DNA of 64,000 bases from Bradyrhizobium sp. AZCC 1693 (GTDB lineage: Bacteria > Pseudomonadota > Alphaproteobacteria > Rhizobiales > Xanthobacteraceae). Positions 43,023 to 53,014 of the stretch are shown here, piece after piece. The notes under the pieces were generated by a model. It was not told the DNA's origin, did not search any database, and was given only the letters and a program-made list of their open reading frames with translations. The stretch is taken from positions 4,216,001-4,280,000 of the forward strand of contig NZ_JAZHSD010000001.1 of the NCBI RefSeq assembly GCF_036924745.1, given 5' to 3'. Position numbers and translations under genes: made by a program. Positions within the stretch are counted from its first letter, which is position 1. The number at the start of each line of letters is the position of its first letter.

Positions 43023-44707
43023 GTGCGCGCTTTGTCGCTCTGGTGGCCGGGGTCTTCTTCTTCTTCCTTGCCGTGGTCACGCAGGGAATCCTACCCTTTA
43101 TTGAGCCGTCGGCGCGGACGACCAACGTGACCGCCGTGGTCCGGACCGATTTTGCTCAGCTCAAATGGGTAGTGACCGAGGCCACTGACTATACGCCCCT
43201 GCAGAAGCTCGGCCGCCAAGTGTATCTGCGCGAGGGGTGTTGGTACTGCCATTCGCAATACGTGCGTCCGGTGACCGGCGAGACGCGCCGTTGGGGCCCG
43301 GTCTCCGAGGCAGGCGAATACGCCTTCGATGTGCCGCACCTGTGGGGCACCCGGCGTATCGGGCCGGATCTGACGCGGGTCGGGCTCAAGTACAGCGACG
43401 AATGGCATCTCGCGCATTTCTGGAATCCCCGGATGCTCTCGCCGGATTCGAATATGGCGCCTTTTCGGGGACTGTTCGAGATGCCCGCGGAATCCGTCAA
43501 GATTGTCGATGACGGAGCCGGTAATCGTAGCCTGGAACGAACGCCCGTTACTGAGAAGCTCTTCGCATTCGCGAGCAAGGAGCAGATTAAGCTCACGCCG
43601 AACGCCGATGGACTTCTCTTTGTGCCCATGCAGGCGCGCGGCAAGGCTCCGATCATCTGGACACCGAACAAGGAATATACCGGCGACACCGTCAACATCG
43701 CCGCCGAGACAGAAGCGCTTCAGGGTCTCATCGCGTATCTCCAAAAACTTGGCATGAATCGCGGAAAGTGGCGGGATCTGTTTGAGCCGCAAAAGCTCGA
43801 AGTTACCGATGCGACGATGCCGCGATCGGGCGAATGGATCGCCTACGGCAAGGAGGTCTACCAGCGGCGATGCGTCGGCTGTCACGGGGCGAACGGCGAC
43901 GGCAATGGACCGGCTGCGACCTTTCTGAACAAGCAGCGCCCGAGGAGCTTTGCGGCGGCCGTTTTCAAGTTCAGGCTAACCAAGGAGCCGTTGCCAACTG
44001 ACGGCGACCTCCTGCGCACAATTACGCGAGGTGTTCGGGGCACGGCGATGCCGGCCTGGCACGAGCTGCCTTTGACAGACCGCCTCGCTGTCATTCAGTA
44101 CATCAAGTACGAGCTGGCGGTCGACCGCTCCGATCCGGCAAAGCCCTATGCCTATTTCAAGGAAGAACCGCCGGGTCCGCCCCTGTACATCGGGCGGCCG
44201 CCTGTTCCGTCTGAGCAGATGCTCACTCGCGCCAAGGATGTATGGCAGAATGCAAAGTGTTGGGAGTGCCATGGCCGAACCGGGAAGGGTGATGGCGAAA
44301 AGGCTCCCGGGCTGAAGGACGATCTAGGCTTTCCAAGCCCGCCCGCGGACCTTACCGCCGGCCAATTCAAGTCAGGTCCTACAGTTGAGGACATCTTCCG
44401 CACTATGACGACCGGGTTGAGCGGCACGCCCATGCCATCCTACCGGGATCCGTTGTCGGAAGAGGACCGCTGGGCGCTCTCCTACTACGTGCTTGCGCTA
44501 TCGGCCTACAAGGATCCGCTGACGGGCGAACCGCTGCCAATCGCCCCCAGTGATCGCAGGGCACTCAACGATCCTGCGCTCGAGGCCGATACGCCGGACA
44601 AAGCCTACGTCCCAAGCGGCCGCGCCGCAGCGAGCCGCGGCGGCGCTCACGTCTTGGCCGGCCGCAACGGGAATAGCGTGGCCGTGCAACGGGCCGCCGA
44701 GGAGTAA
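43019..44707 (+). CDS. ccoO: CcoO-type subunit fused to two extra cytochrome c domains (three hemes)
   Basis: 562 residues. An N-terminal membrane helix (RFVALVAGVFFFFLAVVTQG) and residues 1-250 match CcoO: heme site CWYCH (C74, C77, H78), RWGPVSEAGEY, GPDLTRVG and the methionine ligand in SPDSNMAPF. Two further class I cytochrome c domains follow: CVGCH (C285, C288, H289) with GTAMPAWH, and CWECH (C414, C417, H418) with GTPMPSYRDP. In usual oxidases these two hemes are on a separate CcoP. Here they are joined to CcoO, and the CcoP membrane anchor may be the separate small gene at 44865. Confidence 0.92.
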   Translation: MSARFVALVAGVFFFFLAVVTQGILPFIEPSARTTNVTAVVRTDFAQLKWVVTEATDYTPLQKLGRQVYLREGCWYCHSQYVRPVTGETRRWGPVSEAGEYAFDVPHLWGTRRIGPDLTRVGLKYSDEWHLAHFWNPRMLSPDSNMAPFRGLFEMPAESVKIVDDGAGNRSLERTPVTEKLFAFASKEQIKLTPNADGLLFVPMQARGKAPIIWTPNKEYTGDTVNIAAETEALQGLIAYLQKLGMNRGKWRDLFEPQKLEVTDATMPRSGEWIAYGKEVYQRRCVGCHGANGDGNGPAATFLNKQRPRSFAAAVFKFRLTKEPLPTDGDLLRTITRGVRGTAMPAWHELPLTDRLAVIQYIKYELAVDRSDPAKPYAYFKEEPPGPPLYIGRPPVPSEQMLTRAKDVWQNAKCWECHGRTGKGDGEKAPGLKDDLGFPSPPADLTAGQFKSGPTVEDIFRTMTTGLSGTPMPSYRDPLSEEDRWALSYYVLALSAYKDPLTGEPLPIAPSDRRALNDPALEADTPDKAYVPSGRAAASRGGAHVLAGRNGNSVAVQRAAEE

Positions 44708-44713
44708 TGAGCG

Positions 44714-44905
44714 ATGACCATCTATTTCGAGATCGTCGGCCCCTACATTGCAGCCTTGATGATGAGTCTCGGTGCACTCTGCGTCTTCATTTGGGGCGTG
44801 CTCTCGGGCGCCTTCCGCGGCGCCGACGATGCATCCATACAGTTCCTGCAGAGGGAGATCGGCGATGACGGATCCGACGCGCACGCCAAGCACGACGGCG
44901 AATAA
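44714..44905 (+). CDS. CcoS-like small membrane protein
   Basis: 63 residues with GAGGAG upstream. One N-terminal span (VGPYIAALMMSLGALCVFIW) then GVLSGAFRGADDASIQFLQ, which matches the CcoS pattern of a Trp/Ser-Gly loop followed by acidic residues and a helix. CcoS is needed for cofactor insertion into cbb3 oxidases. It overlaps the next gene by 41 bases. Confidence 0.7.
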   Translation: MTIYFEIVGPYIAALMMSLGALCVFIWGVLSGAFRGADDASIQFLQREIGDDGSDAHAKHDGE

Positions 44906-45074
44906 CAGCTCACCCGCCGAGACGGAGGAGATGGAGGAGTATGCCGGTGGCACTATTCAATCTCGCCACGGCTACATTCCGGTGTGGCTGTTGGCTGTCT
45001 ATGTCGTCCTCTTCATCTGGGCGCTGTACTATCTCGTCGTCTATTGGGGTGGGCTGGGACCGGGACGTGTCTAG
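44865..45074 (+). CDS. small membrane protein resembling a CcoP N-terminal anchor without heme domains
   Basis: 69 residues from ATG 44865, with GGGAGA upstream. A hydrophilic, Thr/Ser-rich N-terminus (EMEEYAGGTIQSRHGYIPVW) precedes one aromatic membrane helix (LLAVYVVLFIWALYYLVVYW). This layout recalls the membrane anchor of CcoP, but no heme site follows. Since the diheme part appears fused to CcoO, this may be the left-over anchor acting as a structural subunit (inference). Confidence 0.65.
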   Translation: MTDPTRTPSTTANNSSPAETEEMEEYAGGTIQSRHGYIPVWLLAVYVVLFIWALYYLVVYWGGLGPGRV

Positions 45075-45133
45075 CGATCCCGACCCACCTGCAAGCTGGT
45101 GACTGATTCCGATTCGAAATAAAGGAGCAGGAA

Positions 45134-45256
45134 TTGCCGGTTCAGAAGGAGCAGAAGGTGCTGGTAGCCAGGATCATTCTCGCCCTCGTGGCCTTCAATC
45201 TGCTGTTCCTGTTTATCGAGTTAGCCATAAACGTAGTCCGTGTCTATTTCGGCTGA
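45134..45256 (+). CDS. 40-residue membrane peptide of the oxidase cluster
   Basis: TTG start with AAAGGAGCAG immediately upstream. MPVQKEQKVLVARIILALVA then FNLLFLFIELAINVVRVYFG: one long span with a basic N-terminus. Position and size suggest a CcoQ-like or CcoM-like accessory subunit (inference). Confidence 0.6.
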   Translation: MPVQKEQKVLVARIILALVAFNLLFLFIELAINVVRVYFG

Positions 45257-45270
45257 CCAGGAGGGCGCGC

Positions 45271-45393
45271 ATGATCGAGAATCCGGTTTTTTCGCTCGCC
45301 GATGCGAGTGCGATCCAGATCATCGCGCTTGCCGGCTTCGCGATAGCCACCGTCGCATTCTTCATTTGGGTCGCCTATCTCGTGCGTGGGTAG
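45271..45393 (+). CDS. second 40-residue membrane peptide of the oxidase cluster
   Basis: ATG with AGGAGGGCGCGC directly upstream. MIENPVFSLADASAIQIIAL then AGFAIATVAFFIWVAYLVRG: one span ending in FIWVAYLVRG, as in small oxidase subunits of the CcoQ kind. It follows the previous peptide after 14 bases. Confidence 0.6.
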   Translation: MIENPVFSLADASAIQIIALAGFAIATVAFFIWVAYLVRG

Positions 45394-45450
45394 CGGCGGC
45401 GAATCGGTGCCGTCACTGCACAAGCGTTGGATGGGCAGGGCAATCTGCCG

Positions 45451-46170
45451 ATGACCGCCTATCTCGTGATCTTCGTCGCAGGGTTCGCCGGCAGTTTTCA
45501 CTGCATCGGTATGTGCGGCGGGTTCGCTTGCGCGCTGGGCCGCGATCCGCAGGGACGCGGCGCGACAGTTCTGCGCCATCTTCTGTACAATACCGGTCGA
45601 TTGACGACCTACTGCTTTCTCGGCGGACTCGCCGGCGCCATCGGCCAGGTCATATGCACGCCGCAGGGAACGACAGTCCCGCTGCTGGGCGGTCCGCTTG
45701 ACACCGGTCAGCGGATTCTCGCGATCCTCGCCGGACTGCTGATGATCGCCATGGCGCTGCAGTTCTTTGGCCTGCTGCCGCGCCTGCATCGCATCACGAC
45801 AGGCTCCGGCGCCAGCACCCTCGCGGCATCCCTGGGCAGCCTGTTGACGGCGCCGGGACATGCCGCCCCGCTCGCGTTTGGCGTATTCAATGGCTTCCTG
45901 CCTTGTCCGCTGGTCTACGCCTTTGCCGCCCAGGCGGCCAGCACGGCCGGAGCGTTGCCGGGCTTTCTCACCATGGCAGCGTTCGGGCTTGGGACCTTCC
46001 CCGCAATGCTTCTGATGGGCGGCGTCGGCCGAGCGCTGGCGCCGGCGTGGCGGCAGCGCGGCGTGTGGCTGGCCGGCAGTTGCATTCTGCTGCTCGGTCT
46101 CGTCACCGTTGGCCGCGGCATCCTGCCCTTCGCCGTGCACTTCGCGCATGGTTGGACAGAACCAGCATGA
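45451..46170 (+). CDS. SafE/TauE-like membrane protein of the oxidase biogenesis group (COG2836 type)
   Basis: About 239 residues from ATG 45451 (a TTG at 45427 adds eight). Six to seven helices. The signature FAGSFHCIGMCGGFACALG places cysteines and a histidine in the first helix, and NGFLPCPLVYAFAA supplies another Cys-Pro pair. Proteins of this kind accompany ccoI in many genomes and are thought to take part in copper delivery or export. Its stop overlaps the start of the P-type ATPase gene. Confidence 0.85.
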   Translation: MTAYLVIFVAGFAGSFHCIGMCGGFACALGRDPQGRGATVLRHLLYNTGRLTTYCFLGGLAGAIGQVICTPQGTTVPLLGGPLDTGQRILAILAGLLMIAMALQFFGLLPRLHRITTGSGASTLAASLGSLLTAPGHAAPLAFGVFNGFLPCPLVYAFAAQAASTAGALPGFLTMAAFGLGTFPAMLLMGGVGRALAPAWRQRGVWLAGSCILLLGLVTVGRGILPFAVHFAHGWTEPA

Positions 46171-48365
46171 CGGCCCAGGACCATGCGCTGTGCAGCCACT
46201 GCCTGTTACCCATCGGGCGGCGGGCGATGCGACGCACGGTGAACGGTGAGACTTGCGCATTCTGCTGCTACGGCTGCTGTATCGCCTACCAGGTCAAGCA
46301 CGGCAAAACCGAGGAATGGGAGGCTGCTTGGCTGCTGATTCGGCTCGGTGTCGGCGGCTTTCTCTCCATGAATATCATGCTGTTCAGCCTGCTCCTGTAC
46401 AGCGACGCCTTCAGCGGCGCGGATGCCGAGATGCTTCCCTGGATTCATCTTCTGCTCTGGCTGTTCGCAACACCCGCGGTGATCATTCTCGGCGGACCGT
46501 TTCTGCGCGAGGCGTGGCTCCACGGCATGGAGGGGCGCCTGACCTCCTCGGCACTCATCGTGCTCGGCGTCGGCGCCGCCTACCTTTATTCCGCTTTTGC
46601 CACCATCGAGGGCAGCCCGCACGTTTACTTCGATACGGCCACCATGGTGCTGATGCTGTTCACGGCGGGCTACTATCTCGACGCCGCCGGGCGTGCACGG
46701 GCGGCGCGTGACCTGCAGCCGCTCTTGGCCGCGGAAAGTGAGTGGGCCACCGTCGTCATTGGCGACGGTGAGTACCGCCGGCCGGTGCGCGAGGTTGACG
46801 CAGGTGTGCTGGTTCGAGTTCGGCCGGGCGAACGCATTCCCGTCGACGGCGTGATCATGGAGGGCGAATCGCACACCGACGAGGCCCTGATCACAGGCGA
46901 AAGCCGGCAGATCGCCAAGGGCGTCGGCTCGCATGTGATCGCCGGCAGCATCAATCTTGACGGGCCGCTCCTGATCCAAAGCAGCGGCGTGGCAAACGCG
47001 ACCCGCTGGGCGCAGATTTGTCGATCGGTACGGGATGCATTGATCCGCCGCAGCCCGAGCCAGCGTCTCGCCGACAACATTGTAGGCGTCTTCGTGCCGA
47101 TTATTCTCGTGCTGGGCATTGGAGCGTCGGTGTACTGGGCGCGGCACTTGCCGTTCGACCGTGCGCTACTGATCGGCCTTGCCGTACTGGTGGTGGCCTG
47201 TCCCTGCGCAGTCGGGCTGGCGGCACCGATGGCCACCTCGCTGGGCATCGGACGGCTGGCCCGACACGGCTGCCTGGTGCGCGACCCGGCCGCGCTTGAG
47301 GCGCTGGCGCGCATCCGGCTGATCGCCTTTGACAAGACCGGCACGCTTACCTCGGGTCAGGCGCGCGTTGTCGCTATCGACAGCGATGGAACCCGCGCCG
47401 ATGTGGTGCTCGCGCATGCCGCCGGACTGGAACGCCATTCCGAGCACGGCTTGGCCCGCGCTATAGCTGCAGCGGCAGCTGCGCGCGGGCTCGAGCCAGT
47501 CGCCATCCACGACGTTCGAGTCCTGCCGGGACGTGGCATCCGTGGCAAGTCGGACGGTCGGATCGTGGCGGCAGGCAGCGCCGCATTGATGCGGGAGTTG
47601 GATTGGTCGCTGACGCCAAATCTGGCTGAGTGCGGGAGACGGCGTGAAGCGAGCAGCCATTCCGTGATCTATGTCGGCTGGGGCGAGCGGGCATATGCTG
47701 TGCTTTCACTTGACGATACGCCGCTGCCGGAGGCGCGCTCGACCGTCGAAGCGCTGCGCTGCCGTGGGGTGCGCGTGACGCTGTTGACCGGCGATCTTCC
47801 GGCAGCCGCAGTGCGGATTGCCGCTGCGGTCGGAATTGAGAGCGGCGATATCGAGGCGGGCCTCACACCCGAGGCCAAACGCGCGGCGCTGGAACGCCGC
47901 CGGCATGACCATGGCATGGTAGCGATGGTTGGCGACGGCCTCAATGACGCGCCGGTGTTGGCCGGAGCCGATGTCGGCATCGCCGTCGGTTCGGCGACGG
48001 ACCTCGCTCGCGAGGCCGCAGCGGTCGTGCTCCCACCCGGGGGGCTACGGACGCTGCCGTGGGTGATCGACGTCGCTCGCGCCGTTCGCGCGACCATTCT
48101 CACCAACCTGGCGTGGGCGTTCGGTTATAATCTCATCGCCATTGGGCTGGCGATGGCCGGAGTCCTCCAGCCAGTGCTGGCGGCGGCAGTGATGGCCGGC
48201 TCAAGCATCATCGTCGTCCTGAATTCGCTGCGGCTGGAGCGGCTGCCCGAGCCAGCTCCATCCGCCGCCGCGGAGGGCGCCCCTCCACCTCGCAGCACCG
48301 CCGTTCCGGTCAATAGCGAAGCTCTCCAAGCGGGTCGACCCGCCTGTCCAGTGCCGCCGATTTGA
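46167..48365 (+). CDS. ccoI: copper-transporting P1B-type ATPase, CcoI/FixI-like
   Basis: About 732 residues from ATG 46167, overlapping the preceding stop. The N-terminus has a cysteine-rich metal domain (CSHCLLPIG, then CAFCCYGCCIAYQV), typical of CcoI. Then follow the actuator TGES motif (ALITGESRQ), the metal site CPC in VVACPCAVGLAAP, the phosphorylation site DKTGTLTSG and the hinge MVGDGLNDAPV. CcoI exports copper for cbb3 assembly. It closes the rightward cluster. The HP-locus reads ERHSEHGLARA, as in copper ATPases. Confidence 0.93.
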   Translation: MTAQDHALCSHCLLPIGRRAMRRTVNGETCAFCCYGCCIAYQVKHGKTEEWEAAWLLIRLGVGGFLSMNIMLFSLLLYSDAFSGADAEMLPWIHLLLWLFATPAVIILGGPFLREAWLHGMEGRLTSSALIVLGVGAAYLYSAFATIEGSPHVYFDTATMVLMLFTAGYYLDAAGRARAARDLQPLLAAESEWATVVIGDGEYRRPVREVDAGVLVRVRPGERIPVDGVIMEGESHTDEALITGESRQIAKGVGSHVIAGSINLDGPLLIQSSGVANATRWAQICRSVRDALIRRSPSQRLADNIVGVFVPIILVLGIGASVYWARHLPFDRALLIGLAVLVVACPCAVGLAAPMATSLGIGRLARHGCLVRDPAALEALARIRLIAFDKTGTLTSGQARVVAIDSDGTRADVVLAHAAGLERHSEHGLARAIAAAAAARGLEPVAIHDVRVLPGRGIRGKSDGRIVAAGSAALMRELDWSLTPNLAECGRRREASSHSVIYVGWGERAYAVLSLDDTPLPEARSTVEALRCRGVRVTLLTGDLPAAAVRIAAAVGIESGDIEAGLTPEAKRAALERRRHDHGMVAMVGDGLNDAPVLAGADVGIAVGSATDLAREAAAVVLPPGGLRTLPWVIDVARAVRATILTNLAWAFGYNLIAIGLAMAGVLQPVLAAAVMAGSSIIVVLNSLRLERLPEPAPSAAAEGAPPPRSTAVPVNSEALQAGRPACPVPPI

Positions 48366-48496
48366 AATTCCTGCCACGGTTGCGGCAAGCTCCATCTTGG
48401 GAACGTCAAACTGAAAAGCGGCACGAGAATCATGATCTTGATAGGGCGCCCTTTTCTTCCGAAGTTCGTCGCGATGTATCACGAGCTTCGGAAGCA

Positions 48497-49765
48497 CTAG
48501 CCGAATGTGTCACGCGTAAAGGCAGAGTACCAGCTTTGCGCCTCGCGTGCGGCCCGGTGGCGGTTTTCGGCGCTTTCCTGCACCTGGCTGACGAAGTTGT
48601 CGACGATCTTGATCGTTCCGGCCGCGGGCTTGAAGCTGATAGCATTGCTCACTGCATCGTCGGGGCTAAGAAAAGTATAGCAAGTGTTGAACAAATGAGA
48701 CGATTGACGCTCGGACCCGGTCAGCGCCGCGGATATGGCAAACGCGCAGGCCTTGGCTTGGCTATTCGCAACGAACGCCGATTTCGGCATGTCGCCGGCA
48801 CTGCTCGCATCGCCTACCACATGAATTCCCGGCTGTAGCGTCGATTCGAACGTTATGGGATCGATCGGGCACCAGCCAGAATGATCCACGAGGCCGTTTT
48901 GCTGCGCGAACTGGCCAGCCATTTGCGGGGGTATGACATTTGCGACCGCGGCCTTGAATGTCTCGCTCGCAGTCTTGACGGATCGCTCCTTCACGTCGAT
49001 GGCCTTTATTCCACCGGTGAATTGGGCAGGTAGCCACTCGATCATACCCCGATAGTGTCGCCCCCACGCATCCAGAAATAGATCCTGCGCGTTGAAGCTA
49101 TCTTTCGCATCGAGAATCAGGATCCTCGAGCGCGGCTTATGCTGTTTGAAATAATAAGCAACCAGAGAGGCACGTTCGTATGGGGCGGGCGGACAGCGGA
49201 ACGGGTTAGGGGGCGCGACGAGCACGAAGACGCCGCCATCCTCCATGCTTTCGAGCTGCCGTCGCAGCAGCTGCGTCTGCAGGCCTGCGTTCCAGGCATG
49301 CGGGATGACCTGCGTTGCCGCCTCGTCATACCCTGCGAGGGCCTCGTAATTGAAAGCGATGCCGGGGGCAACGACGACGCGGTCGTAAGGTAATTTTGGA
49401 CCACTCTTGAGCCCGACGGTTTTTGCGACCGGATCAACCGCTGCCACGGAGTCATGAATAACATTTATGCCGTATCGTTGTGCAAGTGTCTCGTACCCAT
49501 GCGTAAGCGACTCGAGCGAGCATAGCCCAGCGAGATAGAGGTTGCTGAAAAAGCAGGTCGTATAGTTCGGCTTTGGCTCAACCAGCGTGACCTCGATCGT
49601 TGGCGCGCTGACGGCCAAGTACTTGGCGGCCGTGGCACCGCCGATGCCGCCGCCGACGACGACAACCCTCGCCTTGGATTCGCTTGCAGCCAATCGAGGA
49701 CCGAGCCCTGCAAGGACCATTGCTCCCGTCGAGCGGCCGAACTCTCGACGCGTCCAAGACTTCAT
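48497..49765 (-). CDS. fccB: sulfide dehydrogenase (flavocytochrome c) flavoprotein subunit
   Basis: 422 residues. A Tat signal (WTRREFGRSTGAMVLAGLG) precedes the FAD-binding motif VVVGGGIGGATAAKYL. Further family motifs are NYTTCFFSNLYLAGL with one redox cysteine, the FAD segment GIHVVGDASSAGDMPKSAFV, and the C-terminal FNTCYTFLSPDDA with a second cysteine. Flavocytochrome c oxidises sulfide and passes electrons to its heme subunit. Its start overlaps the end of the cytochrome gene by four bases, so the two are coupled. Confidence 0.92.
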   Translation of the reverse strand: MKSWTRREFGRSTGAMVLAGLGPRLAASESKARVVVVGGGIGGATAAKYLAVSAPTIEVTLVEPKPNYTTCFFSNLYLAGLCSLESLTHGYETLAQRYGINVIHDSVAAVDPVAKTVGLKSGPKLPYDRVVVAPGIAFNYEALAGYDEAATQVIPHAWNAGLQTQLLRRQLESMEDGGVFVLVAPPNPFRCPPAPYERASLVAYYFKQHKPRSRILILDAKDSFNAQDLFLDAWGRHYRGMIEWLPAQFTGGIKAIDVKERSVKTASETFKAAVANVIPPQMAGQFAQQNGLVDHSGWCPIDPITFESTLQPGIHVVGDASSAGDMPKSAFVANSQAKACAFAISAALTGSERQSSHLFNTCYTFLSPDDAVSNAISFKPAAGTIKIVDNFVSQVQESAENRHRAAREAQSWYSAFTRDTFG

Positions 49766-50079
49766 GGCCTAACCCGCCTGTTCAGCGCTGCGAGATAGCG
49801 CGCCACCGTCGCGATTTCTTCATCACTGAGCGAGAGGGCGATGGCACGCATGATATGGCTCGGGCGCTCACGCGATCTGTACGCAAGCATTGCGCGCGTG
49901 AGCATCTCCGGACCAATGCCGAGGATCGTCGGAATACCACCATCGCCGCCGTCCAGACGATGGCAGGACGCGCACATCGCGGCGAGTTGGGCTCCACCAT
50001 CGCGATCCGCTGCCTGGCTGGGATCGGCGAAAGTAATGAACGAACCTGCAGCAATGGAAGCGGCGATGATTTTGCGCAT
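49762..50079 (-). CDS. fccA: cytochrome c subunit of flavocytochrome c, monoheme
   Basis: 105 residues with a signal peptide (IIAASIAAGSFITFADPSQA). There is one heme site, CASCH, and a methionine region (IGPEMLTRAMLAYRSRERPS). It is shorter than the diheme FccA and close to the monoheme subunits of the SoxEF/FccAB group. It is translated just ahead of fccB and would carry electrons to the soluble cytochrome pool. Confidence 0.85.
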   Translation of the reverse strand: MRKIIAASIAAGSFITFADPSQAADRDGGAQLAAMCASCHRLDGGDGGIPTILGIGPEMLTRAMLAYRSRERPSHIMRAIALSLSDEEIATVARYLAALNRRVRP

Positions 50080-50168
50080 GCTGAGTCTGGCTCCATCCCC
50101 GTGTCTTCGATCGCCGATCCCTTTGCTCTTGGCGTGAAAAGGAGCATGGCAGCATTACTACAACATTA

Positions 50169-50495
50169 TTAGGCGACAGTGAGCTGGTGCTCCAATACAT
50201 AGATGCCACCGCCATCCTCCTCCCAAACGAATTCGAGCCGGCCGCTCTCTGTCGCGCGCAAGTAGAACTCGATAAAAGGATTCGTCGCCATTGCTTCGTG
50301 GAGATCGACGCTGAACACCACGACGCCATTGTGGCGGCAAGTAAACTTGTTGACGATCTTGCGCGGGATGACGTTGCCTTGGTCATCGTGCCGCAGCCCG
50401 GTCTCCATCGGATGGCTGATCAGTGTCTTCACAGGAAACACTTCACCGTTCGTGACGGCACTTGGCACTTGCACACGGGGCGCCGGAGTGAACAT
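50169..50495 (-). CDS. soxZ: thiosulfate oxidation carrier protein SoxZ
   Basis: 108 residues from ATG 50495, with GGAGG upstream. The beta-sandwich sequence includes RVQVPSAVTNGEVFPVKTLI, SHPMETGLR, and the end VWEEDGGGIYVLEHQLTVA. SoxZ pairs with SoxY to carry sulfur substrates. It follows soxY after 16 bases. There is no signal peptide, as expected: SoxYZ is exported by the SoxY Tat signal. Confidence 0.92.
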   Translation of the reverse strand: MFTPAPRVQVPSAVTNGEVFPVKTLISHPMETGLRHDDQGNVIPRKIVNKFTCRHNGVVVFSVDLHEAMATNPFIEFYLRATESGRLEFVWEEDGGGIYVLEHQLTVA

Positions 50496-50511
50496 TCCGC
50501 ACCTCCTTCCG

Positions 50512-50976
50512 TCACTTGCATCCGTTGGTGGCAACCTCGACCCAGGTTTCGGTCATCAGCAATGCACCGTCGTTCATCTCCGCCACCGCCAGAACGTATT
50601 GTGGTTCGGCGAGGCGAATACGCGTCGATACGCGGGGCTCGCTGCGTTGTGGGACGAAGTGGAACGTGGCGACCTCTACAAGCGGGTTTCGTGGCGCCAG
50701 TATAGAAACGTGCCTGACGTGATCGGCCTCGGTCATGGGACTATCGATCGCGAGCGTAAGCGGCACAGTGTATCCATTCGGAAAGGTCCGCGGCATCACC
50801 AGATGCAGACGATCGGATGCGGTCGGGGTTTTTCCGGTCGGTTGCTTGACGAGATCCACCGCGTAATCGTTCGGGGGCGGTGATAAGGCGAGAGCGGCGC
50901 TTGCAAAGCCAGAGCTCCCCGCAACGGCGGCGGTCAAGACGGTTCGGCGCGTAACGCCAAGTGGTTTTGTCTTCAA
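50512..50976 (-). CDS. soxY: thiosulfate oxidation carrier protein SoxY, with an unusual C-terminus
   Basis: 154 residues with a Tat signal (GVTRRTVLTAAVAGSSGFAS). The core HVRHVSILAPRNPLVEVATF and SEPRVSTRIRLAEPQYVLAV match SoxY. The substrate-carrying cysteine sits at the very end (VEVATNGCK) rather than in the usual GGCGG arm: one glycine is replaced, and a lysine follows the cysteine in place of two glycines. No soxA, soxX or soxB is present in the window, so this looks like a SoxYZ-FccAB module. Confidence 0.88.
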   Translation of the reverse strand: MKTKPLGVTRRTVLTAAVAGSSGFASAALALSPPPNDYAVDLVKQPTGKTPTASDRLHLVMPRTFPNGYTVPLTLAIDSPMTEADHVRHVSILAPRNPLVEVATFHFVPQRSEPRVSTRIRLAEPQYVLAVAEMNDGALLMTETWVEVATNGCK

Positions 50977-51139
50977 CGCGAGATCCTCGCTATCGACAGG
51001 CGGAACTCTCCAAGCGGGCGCTCGATATTTCTGACGTCAAAAATCTTACCATGGGTGCTCTCACAAGACGACTCCTCCTCGCGGGGGGCCTGCGACCGTC
51101 AGCGCGGCCGAGGGGGCGGTGTGCGCGATCGCGATCGGC

Positions 51140-52783
<1,644 letters not shown>

Positions 52784-53014
52784 GGATGGTTCCGATTTGA
52801 TCAGGCGACCTCGCGGGCGCCGCGGGCGTCTAAGTCCGAATTTGTGGTCCTCCCTTTGCTTGTCCGCACATCAGCGCCCCTCGGAGCGTGCACGTGCGGC
52901 ACGCTTGCGCTGGTGATTTCAACCCACACGATTTCAAGCCGTCCAATGTTTTGAGCGAGCGGCCAAAAAGCCAATCAAATTGCTTTGCCGCGGCATTAAG
53001 AATATCTTATCGGG

